This document shows, piece after piece, positions 8,082 to 16,852 of a stretch of DNA of 39,692 nt. The first letter of the stretch is position 1, and the number at the start of each line of letters is the position of its first letter. Origin of the DNA: Longimicrobiales bacterium. Its GTDB lineage: Bacteria > Gemmatimonadota > Gemmatimonadetes > Longimicrobiales > Gaopeijiaceae. A program made the translations under genes and the position numbers. The notes below the pieces were generated by a model. That model made no database searches and was not told the origin of the DNA. It saw only the letters and a list, made by a program, of their open reading frames with translations. Location of the stretch: NCBI GenBank assembly GCA_028284495.1, contig JANQRP010000010.1, positions 1 through 39,692 of the forward strand. Reading direction: 5' to 3'.

Positions 8082-10751
8082 ATGCGGTTCGGACCCTACC
8101 GACTCCCATCGTTCGTCGCGGCACTTGCGATTCTCGTCCCTCTCACCGTTGTGGCCTGCGGCGACGGCGGCACCGATCCCGATCCGGATCCAGTCGCAAC
8201 AACGATCACGATCACGAGTGGCGAGATCACTCTGAGCGCCATCGGGGAAACGGCGAGCATCACGGTGACCGTCTTCGATCAGAACGGGGAGGAGCTCTCG
8301 GGGGCGCCGGTCTCTTTTTCGTCCGCCAACACGGGCGTCGCCAGCGTCAGCGCTGCCGGTCTCGTGACCGCGGTCGGGGAGGGCTCGACACAGATCACCG
8401 TGTCGTCCGACTCGGCGTCGGCGAACGTGAGCGCGACCGTGACGATCGGTTCGCTCCAGTCCGGGGTGCCGGTGAACGGGCTCAGCGCGACCGCCGGGGA
8501 TCGGAGGATCTTCTCCTTCACGGTCCCGGTCGGACTGACCAACGCCGCGCTCGAGGTCATCACGGGCGCCGGTACGGGCGACTCCGATCTCGTGATCAAC
8601 TTCGGCACCAACCCGACTGTTGCGAACTTCGACTGCGACTCCTTCGCGGCGAGCACGTCCGAGTTCTGCGTGGTCCCCAACCCCCAGCCCGGGGAATGGA
8701 GGATCGCGATCGACGCGTTCACCGACTATTCGGGAGTCGGCATTCGCGCGACGATCGTCGACCTTCAGCCGGTGACGTCCGGTACGCCCATCACCGGACT
8801 GGCTGCGCCGGTCGGCACGTTCAGGTACTTCGGATTCGATGTTCCGGCGCCCCCCGGGGCTCCAGCCGCGTCGCTGGAAGGGTCGGCGGGACCGGACTCG
8901 GACGGGCCGCGCGCGCGGGAAGCCTACGCCGGAAAAGAGATCGCCGGGCTCGGCGTCCTCGACTTCGCCGCGACGTTCGATCGGTCCGGTGAGCCGGGGC
9001 CGGTCGCCGCTCCGCAGTCCACGACCGGCGTCCCGACGATCACCGCGGCCACCTCGGGCGGCACCGGAGACGTCGACCTGATCGGGACGAGCACGAGCTA
9101 TCTGTCGCAGACGTCGGAGCTGGACTGCCTGTCGATCGAAGACGGGAATGCGGAGTCGTGTTCGACGCAGAATCCGACGCCCGGCCCCTGGGCCTTCATG
9201 CTGCTGCCCTTCGTGGCCTACGACGGCGTGACGTTCGCGGTCGATTACGGGACGGACGGCGGCGGCCCCGCTCCCGGCACCATCACCATCCAGAAGGAAG
9301 TGCGATCGTCGACGGGCGGCATCGCCGACAATCCGGCCAATCCGAGCCTCGACGGCTTCGTGTTCGAGGTGAGGCCGGCCGGGGGCGGGTCGGTGGTCGC
9401 GACCGGCACGACCAACGCGTCGGGCGTCGCGCAGATCTCGGTCGCCGCCGGCACGTACGACGTCACCGAGTCGAACAGTCAGGGGCTCACCGACTTCACT
9501 GTCGCCGCCAACGGCGTGACGGTGACCGAGGGCGGCGACGTCGACGTGCCGTGGGTGAACCGCCAGAGCGCGTCGACGGGTGGCAACGGCGTGCCGATCG
9601 CCGTGATCGAGGGGGCCCCGTCCTCGATTCCGGCGGGTGACGCGAACCAGACGAACGTGCGCCTGAACGGCGCCAACTCGACCGATCCCGACGGGGACCC
9701 GCTCACGTACAGCTGGTCGGCGCCGGGCGGCACCTTCATCGGATCCACCAACCTGGCCACCGCGCGCGTGACCTTCCCGGGGGGCGCCCCGCAGACGGTG
9801 TCGCTCACCGTCAGCGACGGCGAGGACCAGAACACGGCGGAGTTCCAGATCGCCGGCCCCGGAGCCCTGCCGGCGGCGGGGACGTTCAACATCGAGATCG
9901 TGCCCATCGCCCCGATCACCGACCCGGACGCGCAGGCGGCGTTCGACCTCGCCGAGGCGACGTGGGAGTCGATCATTCGGAACGATCTCCCGAACGTGAA
10001 CTTCGCCGGGTCACCGGTGCCGGCGGACGCCTGCATCGAGGGTCAGCCACTCATCAACGACCAGGTCGACGATCTCCGCATCTACGTCGAGTTCGCCGAG
10101 AACGACGGTCCAGGCGGAACGCTCGCCGCGGCGGGGCCGTGCATCATCCGGACCAGTGGCTTCCCCCGGACGACCATCGTCGGGATCATGACGTTCGATT
10201 CGGACGATTTCGGAAGCCTCTCCGCGACCGCGCTGAATCGCGTGATCCTGCACGAGATGGCGCACGTGCTCGGGTTCGGGACGCTCTGGACGAGCAACGG
10301 GCAGATCATCAACCCGTCGTGCCCCGGTCAGTCGTGCGACGAGAGCGACCCCCCGGGACCCGACACGCGGTTCACGGGGGCGCACGCCTCGGCGGCGTAC
10401 CGGGCGCTCGGAGGCATCGCCAACGCGAACGTGCCCGTCGAGAACGCGCTGGGCGGAGCGGGGACGCGCGACGGTCACTGGCGGGAGTCGACGTTCGGCC
10501 TGGAACTCATGACCGGGTTCCTGACCAGCAACATGACCAACCCGCTGTCGATCCTGTCCGTGGCCGCCCTGGAGGACAACGGCTTCACGGTGGACTACTC
10601 CGCCGTGGACAACTACTCGATTCCGGGGTCGGCTCCCTTCCCGGCGCCCGGCGACCCCGGTCTGATCGACCTCCGGCACGACATCTGGATGGGCCCGATG
10701 TGGACGATCGACGACGACGGGAATCTGGTGCTGGTCCGGGCCGGCCGATGA
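8082..10751 (+). CDS. Leishmanolysin-like (M8) zinc metalloprotease lipoprotein, copy 2
   Basis: This 889-residue lipoprotein has its lipobox cysteine at C26 (TVVAC). The ATG at 8082 has GGAG 7 bases upstream; a GTG at 8037 is a poorer alternative. Domain order: Big_2-type Ig-like domain, two PPC-like (pre-peptidase C-terminal) domains, then prealbumin-like, PKD-like and M8 protease domains matching copy 1. The zinc site is H724-E-M-A-H728-V-L-G-F, with H799 (GHWRES) and Met-turn M810, again 11 residues apart. The second PPC domain carries an insertion of roughly 65 residues rich in Gly, Ala, Pro and Ser. Copy 1 has no PPC domains and ends in a Gly/Gln tail that this copy lacks. The stop overlaps the next start (ATGA). 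Confidence 0.85.
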   Translation: MRFGPYRLPSFVAALAILVPLTVVACGDGGTDPDPDPVATTITITSGEITLSAIGETASITVTVFDQNGEELSGAPVSFSSANTGVASVSAAGLVTAVGEGSTQITVSSDSASANVSATVTIGSLQSGVPVNGLSATAGDRRIFSFTVPVGLTNAALEVITGAGTGDSDLVINFGTNPTVANFDCDSFAASTSEFCVVPNPQPGEWRIAIDAFTDYSGVGIRATIVDLQPVTSGTPITGLAAPVGTFRYFGFDVPAPPGAPAASLEGSAGPDSDGPRAREAYAGKEIAGLGVLDFAATFDRSGEPGPVAAPQSTTGVPTITAATSGGTGDVDLIGTSTSYLSQTSELDCLSIEDGNAESCSTQNPTPGPWAFMLLPFVAYDGVTFAVDYGTDGGGPAPGTITIQKEVRSSTGGIADNPANPSLDGFVFEVRPAGGGSVVATGTTNASGVAQISVAAGTYDVTESNSQGLTDFTVAANGVTVTEGGDVDVPWVNRQSASTGGNGVPIAVIEGAPSSIPAGDANQTNVRLNGANSTDPDGDPLTYSWSAPGGTFIGSTNLATARVTFPGGAPQTVSLTVSDGEDQNTAEFQIAGPGALPAAGTFNIEIVPIAPITDPDAQAAFDLAEATWESIIRNDLPNVNFAGSPVPADACIEGQPLINDQVDDLRIYVEFAENDGPGGTLAAAGPCIIRTSGFPRTTIVGIMTFDSDDFGSLSATALNRVILHEMAHVLGFGTLWTSNGQIINPSCPGQSCDESDPPGPDTRFTGAHASAAYRALGGIANANVPVENALGGAGTRDGHWRESTFGLELMTGFLTSNMTNPLSILSVAALEDNGFTVDYSAVDNYSIPGSAPFPAPGDPGLIDLRHDIWMGPMWTIDDDGNLVLVRAGR

Positions 10752-11386
10752 GGCTCGCGATCTTGGCACTGGTCGGCGCGGTGGCGGCCGCCGCGTGTGG
10801 TCCGTCCGCCCAGGGCGGTGATCCGGCCGACGGCGAGGCCGGCGCGGTTGCGGCCGTCTGCACGCCGCCGCCGACCGCGGGCGCCACGTTGCCGGGGGCC
10901 GCGACGCTGGCCGATGCCGCCGGCGACTGGGCGCTTCGGGTCGTGGCCGACGAGGGAGACGCCGCCGGCGCCGAGCAGAACGCATCGCTCACACTGATGC
11001 CCCACGCCGCCGACATGCGGACGGTCATCGGCTTCGGCGGCGAACCGATGCCGAATGCCTCGGCGCCCCTCTACGGATCGACCGATCTGGACCTGGAGGC
11101 GCTCGGCGGGCTCGGCATGGGTGGCCTCGACTCGACCGATCCGGCCGCACCCGGCGTGGGCGTGTACGAGACGCGAGTCGCGGACGGATCGCGTCCCGCG
11201 TCGATCGTGCTACGGCTGGGCGCGGGGCCGAACCGGCGGGAGAACACGGCCCTCGACGGCGGCACCTCGGTGCTTCGGGTGCTGCGGGTCGGCGACGACG
11301 GCTTCGCGGGCACGTGGCGCAGCCAGGTGAACGCGCGAACCGTCGCGGCGGGGTGGTTCTGCGCCACGCCTGCGGGCGGCCGGTAG
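10748..11386 (+). CDS. Small lipoprotein of unknown function
   Basis: I do not recognise a family. The 212-residue product has a lipoprotein signal with cysteine C17 (AVAAAAC), then a segment with strand-forming character (WALRVVADEG, SIVLRLGAG, SVLRVLRVGDDGFAGTW) and a late cysteine (WFCATP) that might pair with C38. The ATG overlaps the stop of the upstream M8 protease in ATGA, so it is probably co-translated with it and may be a partner, inhibitor or chaperone of the protease. That role is inference from position only. The gene ends three bases before the convergent photolyase gene. Confidence 0.7.
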   Translation: MRLAILALVGAVAAAACGPSAQGGDPADGEAGAVAAVCTPPPTAGATLPGAATLADAAGDWALRVVADEGDAAGAEQNASLTLMPHAADMRTVIGFGGEPMPNASAPLYGSTDLDLEALGGLGMGGLDSTDPAAPGVGVYETRVADGSRPASIVLRLGAGPNRRENTALDGGTSVLRVLRVGDDGFAGTWRSQVNARTVAAGWFCATPAGGR

Positions 11387-11389
11387 GTT

Positions 11390-12970
11390 TCAGACCCTCC
11401 CGCCCTCCGCGAGCGTCTTCAGGATCTCGGCGGCCCGCCGCCGCGCAGGCTCCAGCGTGCCCCTCTCGCGCCGACGCTCGACGTTCCGGTACTGAAACCC
11501 CATCCGCCGATTGTCCTCCAGCCGGTCCTCGTGCCGAGCGAGGAAGTCCCAGTAGAGCGCGGTGAAGGGGCAGGCATCCTCGTCGTCGGACGCCCTCGGG
11601 TGGTACCGGCACGCGTCGCAGTGGTTGCCCTGCCGTGAGATGTAGGCACCGGACGCGCAGTACGGCTTCGTGCCCACGAGCCCGCCGTCCCCGAACTGAC
11701 TCATTCCGAGGGTGTTCGGAAGGCTCACCCAGTCCACGGCGTCGAGGTACATCGCCATGTGCCATTCGTGGAACCGGTACGGATGCACACCGGCGAGCTG
11801 GGCGAAGAGGCCGAGCACCATGAGACGCTGGATGTGGTGAGCGTATCCGTGCGTCAGCACGTTGCGCATGGCGTCGCGCACGCATGCCATCTCGGTGTCG
11901 CCGTCCCAGAAGAAGGTGGGCACGTCGGCCGCCTCGTCGCAGTCGAGAGCGTTCCGCTCGGCGTACTCCGGCATGAACGTCCAGTAGATCCCCCGGACGT
12001 ACTCTCGCCAGCCCAGGATCTGGCGGACGAACCCCTCGACGGCGTTGATGGGCGCGTGACCGCGATGATACGCGTCCTCGGCGGCGGCGATGGCGTCGCG
12101 CGGATCCAGCAGCTTCAGGTTGAGCACGACGCTCAGCCGCGAGTGGAAGAGGAAGTCCGTACCGGTCCACAACGCGTCCTGGTACGTGCCGAATCGCGGG
12201 AGGCGGTGCTCGATGAAGTCGTCGAGCGCGGCGCGTGCATGCTCAAGGGTGACGGCCTCCGCGAAGCCGTCGAGCGAACCGGGGTGGTCGGGCCATCGCG
12301 ACGCGACCAGATCCAGCACGTCACCGGTCGTGTGGTCCGGCTCGAACCGCGGGATCGGCGGAAGATCGTCCGGCCCGTCCTTCCCGAAGCTCTCGCGATT
12401 GTCGGCGTCGAAGTTCCAGTCGCCGCCGACGGGGTCCCCACCCTCCATGAGCACGCCGTCCCGCTTCCGCATGAAGCGGTAGAAGTCCTCGAGCAGGAAC
12501 CGCTTCCGGCCGTCGGCCCAGCTGCGGAAGTCCCGTACCGAGCAGAGGAAGTGATCGTCCTCGACCAGCTCGACCGCCGGCGCCCCGGCCTGCTCGCGCT
12601 CGGCCGATAGCTCCTTCAGCATCGTCCGCACGCGCCAGTCGCCCGGCAGGACCGCCACGATCCGTTCGGGCGACAGCTCGTCGAGATCGGACACGAGCAG
12701 GTCGCGAAACGACGACCCGCGATCCTCGGCCGGGTCGGGCGTGAGGGCATGGTAGTGCACGGTCCACCCACCCGATCGGCGCCGGTCGCGAAAGTGCCGC
12801 ATGGCCGCCAGGAACACGGCGATCCGGCGCTTGTGGGAGGGCACGTACTCGATCTCCTCGGCGACCTCGGCCATCCAGATCGCGTCCCGCTCGCGGTCGA
12901 GTTCGAGGCGGTCGGGCACGGCGTCGTCGAGCTGGTCGCCCAGGACGATCAGGAGCGTGCGCAGGCTCAT
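11390..12970 (-). CDS. FeS-containing bacterial cryptochrome/photolyase (FeS-BCP, PhrB/CryB type)
   Basis: This 526-residue flavoprotein is related to (6-4) photolyases that repair UV lesions with blue light. The N-terminus (LLIVLGDQLDD) is the Rossmann antenna domain. The C-terminal FAD-binding domain has the family block YAHHIQRLMVLG. Four cysteines fit the [4Fe-4S] ligands of Agrobacterium PhrB: C363, C451, C454 and C467. The spacing (88, 3, 13) equals that of PhrB C350/C438/C441/C454. The ATG at 12970 is chosen because homologues begin with this strand; an open frame continues 17 codons upstream without support. It lies 25 bases after the DUF427 gene in the same direction. Confidence 0.92.
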   Translation of the reverse strand: MSLRTLLIVLGDQLDDAVPDRLELDRERDAIWMAEVAEEIEYVPSHKRRIAVFLAAMRHFRDRRRSGGWTVHYHALTPDPAEDRGSSFRDLLVSDLDELSPERIVAVLPGDWRVRTMLKELSAEREQAGAPAVELVEDDHFLCSVRDFRSWADGRKRFLLEDFYRFMRKRDGVLMEGGDPVGGDWNFDADNRESFGKDGPDDLPPIPRFEPDHTTGDVLDLVASRWPDHPGSLDGFAEAVTLEHARAALDDFIEHRLPRFGTYQDALWTGTDFLFHSRLSVVLNLKLLDPRDAIAAAEDAYHRGHAPINAVEGFVRQILGWREYVRGIYWTFMPEYAERNALDCDEAADVPTFFWDGDTEMACVRDAMRNVLTHGYAHHIQRLMVLGLFAQLAGVHPYRFHEWHMAMYLDAVDWVSLPNTLGMSQFGDGGLVGTKPYCASGAYISRQGNHCDACRYHPRASDDEDACPFTALYWDFLARHEDRLEDNRRMGFQYRNVERRRERGTLEPARRRAAEILKTLAEGGRV

Positions 12971-12995
12971 TCGGCCATTCCGTCGCCCGTGCCGC

Positions 12996-13523
12996 CTACC
13001 ACCCCCACGACCCCGGGCCACCCTTGAACGGCCCCTTCACCCACGACGTGACCCAGCCACCGTAGAAGCCGCCGGGCTGGGGCTCCACCTGCTCGTCGCC
13101 CACCGTCACCTCGTCGAAGGGCGCGGCGTAGAACGCCAGGTGATCGGCCAGCCGTCCAAATCGACGCGTCGGACGCGGATAGCTCCACCCCAGGCGCTGG
13201 AGCCGCTCCCCGCCGACGGCCACGGTCCAGTACTTCGCCGTGCCCTTCCACTCGCAGACGGAGCCGCCGCCTGCCGCCTCGAGGTGCTCGGTCGCGACGT
13301 CGGCCGGAGGCAGGTAGTAGGAGGGCGGGTGGCTCGTCTCGAGAACGCGTAGCGCGCGCGTGGTGTCCGCGAGCACCACGCCCCGGTGCACGATCCGGAT
13401 GCGGCGCTCCTCCTGCTCGAGCGCGGGGGGGCGGGGGTAGCGCCAGACGGACTCCTGTCCGGGGCCGGTCGGGTCGGGGCGCACGCCGAAGGGGAGCCCG
13501 CGGGTCGAAGGGTGGTCGCTCAT
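12996..13523 (-). CDS. DUF427 family protein
   Basis: This 175-residue protein matches the DUF427 family, small all-beta cytoplasmic proteins of unknown biochemistry. Family-like blocks are RIRIVHRGVVLADTTRALRV, SYYLPPADV, CEWKGTAKYWTV and the end-of-domain pattern LADHLAFYA. A proline/glycine-rich tail follows. The ATG at 13523 begins a compact domain; an upstream extension of the open frame runs through the BNR gene's promoter region and is ignored. It lies just upstream of the photolyase and likely shares its promoter. DUF427 genes are often found near photolyases and DUF2867 proteins in other bacteria. Confidence 0.85.
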   Translation of the reverse strand: MSDHPSTRGLPFGVRPDPTGPGQESVWRYPRPPALEQEERRIRIVHRGVVLADTTRALRVLETSHPPSYYLPPADVATEHLEAAGGGSVCEWKGTAKYWTVAVGGERLQRLGWSYPRPTRRFGRLADHLAFYAAPFDEVTVGDEQVEPQPGGFYGGWVTSWVKGPFKGGPGSWGW

Positions 13524-13628
13524 GGCCGGGGCTACTCCGCGTCCGCGACCGGGGTCCGTCGGCGATCCGCGTGGCGCGACGAGCGCCACGCTCGAACGCT
13601 CCGACCCGCCCGCGTGTCGATTGACCGG

Positions 13629-13657
13629 GGACGTGCGGAGTCGCACTCTGCACGTCC
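13629..13657 (+). promoter_or_regulatory. 13-bp near-perfect stem-loop between DUF427/photolyase operon and BNR-protein gene
   Basis: GGACGTGCGGAGT and ACTCTGCACGTCC pair over 13 positions (12 Watson-Crick plus one G-T wobble) around a CGC loop. It lies in the divergent gap, 53 bases before the BNR-protein start and about 105 before the DUF427 start. It could be a protein-binding dyad controlling one or both directions, or an RNA hairpin in a leader. Confidence 0.5.
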
Positions 13658-13677
13658 GCTCCGTACGTCCGTTCCGT
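13652..13677 (+). repeat. Tandem 13-bp direct repeat
   Basis: ACGTCCGCTCCGT is followed immediately by ACGTCCGTTCCGT (one mismatch). The first copy begins inside the right arm of the adjacent stem-loop, so dyad and direct repeats are interlocked 33 bases before the BNR-protein start. Confidence 0.7.
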
Positions 13678-13710
13678 CCACCGTTGGCGATCACCACCTG
13701 GAGTACCCGG

Positions 13711-16700
13711 ATGAACGTCCTGTCCCGCAATTCCCTCGGCGCCCTCCTGTCCGCAGGCGCACTCGCCGCCGTCGTCTCCCTTCATCTCCCCGCCCCGGCG
13801 GCGGCCCAGCAGTCGGGGGGCGAGGTCGGCCCGCTCGATCCGGGCCCGAACGCCGCCGCCTTCGAGGGCGTGGGATACCGCCTCGTCGGACCGACCCGCG
13901 GTGGCCGGGCCACAGCCGTCGCGGGCCATCGTGCGCACCCCGAGACGTTCTACATGGGTGCCACCGGCGGTGGCGTGTGGAAGACGGACGACTGGGGGGT
14001 CACGTGGCGGCCGATCTCGGACGGGTACTTCGCGACCGGCTCGATCGGCGCGATCACGGTGGCACCGTCGGATCCGGACGTCGTCTGGGTCGGGACCGGG
14101 TCGGACGGACTTCGCTCGAACGTCATCGTCGGCCGGGGCATGTATCGGTCGATCGACGCCGGCGCGACCTGGACGCACGTCGGTCTCGAAGAGGCGGGCC
14201 AGATCGGCGCGGTGATCGTCCACCCGGACGATCCGGACGTCGCGTGGGCCGCGGCGCAGGGTGATCCCTTCGGCAAGAACGACGTGCGGGGCGTCTTCCA
14301 CACGCGGGACGGCGGCGCGACGTGGGAGCAGCAGCTGTTCGTGTCGGACTCGGTCGGCGTCATCGACATGGAGATGCACCCGACCGACCCGGATGTGCTC
14401 TATGCGGGCGCCTGGCGGGGTGAGCGCAAGCCGTGGACGATCATCTCCGGGATGGAGGAGGACGCCCGCGAGGACGGCATCTGGCGCTCGCTCGACGGGG
14501 GCGAGACGTGGGAGTACGCCTACATCGGGCTCGAGAGCAACCTGATCGGCAAGATCGATCTCGCGGTGTCCGCCGCCGATCCGGATCGGGTCTATGCGCT
14601 GGTCGAGACGAAGGAGCCCGAGGAGGGCCTCTACCGCTCCGACGATCGGGGTGCCACGTGGCGCCTCGTGAGCGGCGGGTTCCAGCCGATCATGGACCGG
14701 CCCTTCTACTACACCAACGTGGACGCCGACCCGACGGACGCGGACAAGGTGTGGGTCAGCGCCACGCAGTTCTGGTACTCGGACGACGCCGGCGCGACGT
14801 TCGAGCGCCGCAACACGCCGCACGGGGACAACCACGACCTGTGGATCAACCCCGACGATCCCATGATCATGGTTCAGTCGAACGACGGTGGATCCAACGT
14901 GACGCGTGACGGGGGTCGCACCTGGTCCACCCAGAGCAACCAGCCCACCGCCGAGCTCTACTCCGCGGACATCGACGACCGCTACCCGTACTGGATCTAC
15001 TCCGGCCAGCAGGACAACAGCACGCTGCGCGTCCCGTCGGGGCCCGCGCCGGGCGTGAGAGCCGGCTTTCTCGAGGCGGTCGGGGGATGCGAGACCGGCC
15101 CGGTCGTGCCCAAGCCGGGCAGCGACGGAATGGTCGTGTACGCCAACTGCAAGGGCCGTTTCGGCACCTGGTCGGGTCGCACGGGCCAGGAGCGGCAGTA
15201 CTACGTCGGTGCCGCCAACATGTACGGGCACAACCCGGCCGACCTGAACTACCGGTTCCAGCGCGTCGTCCCGATCGAGGTGTCGCCCCACAACCCCGAC
15301 GTGGTCTACCACGGCTCGCAGTACGTCCACCGGACGACGAACGACGGCGAGACGTGGGAGACCATCTCGCCGGACCTCACGGCCTTCCGGCCCGAGCGGC
15401 AGGTCGTGTCCGGTGCGCCGATCACCCGCGACATCACGGGTGAGGAGCACTACTCCACGCTCTACGCGGTCGAGGAGTCCCCGCTGCAGGCGGGCGTCAT
15501 CTGGGCGGGCGCCAACGACGGGCCCATCCACGTCACGCGAGATGGCGGGCAGAGCTGGGAGGACGTCACTCCGTCCGGCCTTCCGCCGGAGGGTCGGGTT
15601 CAGACCATCGATCCGTCGCCGCACGATGCCGGGAAGGCCTACGTGGCCGTATACCGCTATCTCCTCGGCGACTACACGCCCTACATCTATCGGACGGACG
15701 ACTACGGCCAGAGCTGGACGCTCCTGACCGACGGCACCAACGGGATTCCGGGCGACTGGCCCACCCGGGTGATCCGCGAGGACCCCGAGCGGGAGGGGCT
15801 GCTCTACGCCGGAACCGAGTTCGGCATGTTCATCTCGATGGACGACGGCGCGAACTGGGAGCCGTTCCAGCTCAACCTGCCCGCCACGCCGATCACCGAC
15901 ATGAAGGTGGTGGACGGCGACCTCGTGGTGTCGACGATGGGCCGATCGTTCTGGGTGCTGGACGACCTCTCGCCGGTCCGGGCGGCCGCGGGCGGCTTCG
16001 ACCGGACGGCCGCGCAGCTCATGCCGACCCGTGACGCGGTCCGCAGCAGGGGCGGCGGCGCCTTCGACTTCGGCATGCAGATCGAGCCGAGCTTCGCGCC
16101 GGCGGGTGCGTATCTCGACTACTGGATCCCCGAGGCCGGGCTCGCACAGCCGTCGATCGAGGTCGTCATGCCGAACGGCCGGGTGGCCCGGACCTTCGCG
16201 GGCGCCGACACCCGCACCCAGACCCAGGAGCAGGAGATGCGGGCGCCCTTCATGCGCCGGCAGGGTCAGCAGGGCGTGTCGGGTGATCCCGGAGCGCACC
16301 GACTCGTCTGGGAGTTCGACGTCGAGTCGGAAGCCGGGCGTGGCATGACTGCGTATCCAGGGACGTACACGGCGCGCCTCAAGTCCGGCCAGCAGGTCGT
16401 GGACGAGCAGAGCTTCCGCGTGGTGATGGACCCGCGCGTTGCAGCCGAAGGCATCACCGCGGACGACCTGATGGAGCAATTCGAGCTCCAGGAAGCGATC
16501 GCCGCCACGCAGGCCGCCGCGCAGGACGTCAACCGCCGCGTCGAGGCGGGCCGTGAGAAGGCCACCGGCGAGACGAAGACGGCGTTCGACGCGCTCTACT
16601 ACCGCCTCAACGAGCAGGAGGTGGGCAGCTACCCCCAGCCCATGCTTCTCGGCCAGCTCGGCTATCTCGCGGGCATGATCCGCCGGGCCGACCAGGCGCC

Positions 16701-16821
16701 GGGGAACCAGGCCTACCAGAGGCACGACGAGCTCCAGGCCGAACTCCGGGCGATCCTGACGGAGCTCGAGCGTCTGGAGCGCCTGATCGCGGAGGAGAGC
16801 AGCGCCGGCGGGGCGGGCTGA
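13711..16821 (+). CDS. Exported BNR/Asp-box repeat (sortilin/VPS10-like) beta-propeller protein
   Basis: This 1,036-residue protein has a signal peptide ending near APAAAQQ; GGAG lies 7 bases before the ATG. About eleven Asp-box motifs (S/T-x-D-x-G-x-T/S-W) occur between residues 85 and 715, for example VWKTDDWGVTW, FHTRDGGATW, IWRSLDGGETW, IYRTDDYGQSW and MFISMDDGANW. They indicate one large or two stacked beta-propellers. A beta-sandwich segment (about 780-905) and a helical, glutamate-rich C-terminus (about 915-1030) follow. Similar ~1,000-residue proteins are often labelled glycosyl hydrolase, but no sialidase catalytic residues are evident and many relatives are probably binding proteins. 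Function is uncertain; location is periplasm or cell surface. Confidence 0.88.
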   Translation: MNVLSRNSLGALLSAGALAAVVSLHLPAPAAAQQSGGEVGPLDPGPNAAAFEGVGYRLVGPTRGGRATAVAGHRAHPETFYMGATGGGVWKTDDWGVTWRPISDGYFATGSIGAITVAPSDPDVVWVGTGSDGLRSNVIVGRGMYRSIDAGATWTHVGLEEAGQIGAVIVHPDDPDVAWAAAQGDPFGKNDVRGVFHTRDGGATWEQQLFVSDSVGVIDMEMHPTDPDVLYAGAWRGERKPWTIISGMEEDAREDGIWRSLDGGETWEYAYIGLESNLIGKIDLAVSAADPDRVYALVETKEPEEGLYRSDDRGATWRLVSGGFQPIMDRPFYYTNVDADPTDADKVWVSATQFWYSDDAGATFERRNTPHGDNHDLWINPDDPMIMVQSNDGGSNVTRDGGRTWSTQSNQPTAELYSADIDDRYPYWIYSGQQDNSTLRVPSGPAPGVRAGFLEAVGGCETGPVVPKPGSDGMVVYANCKGRFGTWSGRTGQERQYYVGAANMYGHNPADLNYRFQRVVPIEVSPHNPDVVYHGSQYVHRTTNDGETWETISPDLTAFRPERQVVSGAPITRDITGEEHYSTLYAVEESPLQAGVIWAGANDGPIHVTRDGGQSWEDVTPSGLPPEGRVQTIDPSPHDAGKAYVAVYRYLLGDYTPYIYRTDDYGQSWTLLTDGTNGIPGDWPTRVIREDPEREGLLYAGTEFGMFISMDDGANWEPFQLNLPATPITDMKVVDGDLVVSTMGRSFWVLDDLSPVRAAAGGFDRTAAQLMPTRDAVRSRGGGAFDFGMQIEPSFAPAGAYLDYWIPEAGLAQPSIEVVMPNGRVARTFAGADTRTQTQEQEMRAPFMRRQGQQGVSGDPGAHRLVWEFDVESEAGRGMTAYPGTYTARLKSGQQVVDEQSFRVVMDPRVAAEGITADDLMEQFELQEAIAATQAAAQDVNRRVEAGREKATGETKTAFDALYYRLNEQEVGSYPQPMLLGQLGYLAGMIRRADQAPGNQAYQRHDELQAELRAILTELERLERLIAEESSAGGAG

Positions 16822-16852
16822 GGCACCGCCGCGCGGGTCGCCTCCGTATCCG

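Noticed and set aside
13711..16821. BNR-repeat protein as a sialidase or glycosyl hydrolase
   Set aside because: Asp-boxes are structural. I see no arginine triad or other catalytic set, so an enzyme name is not justified.
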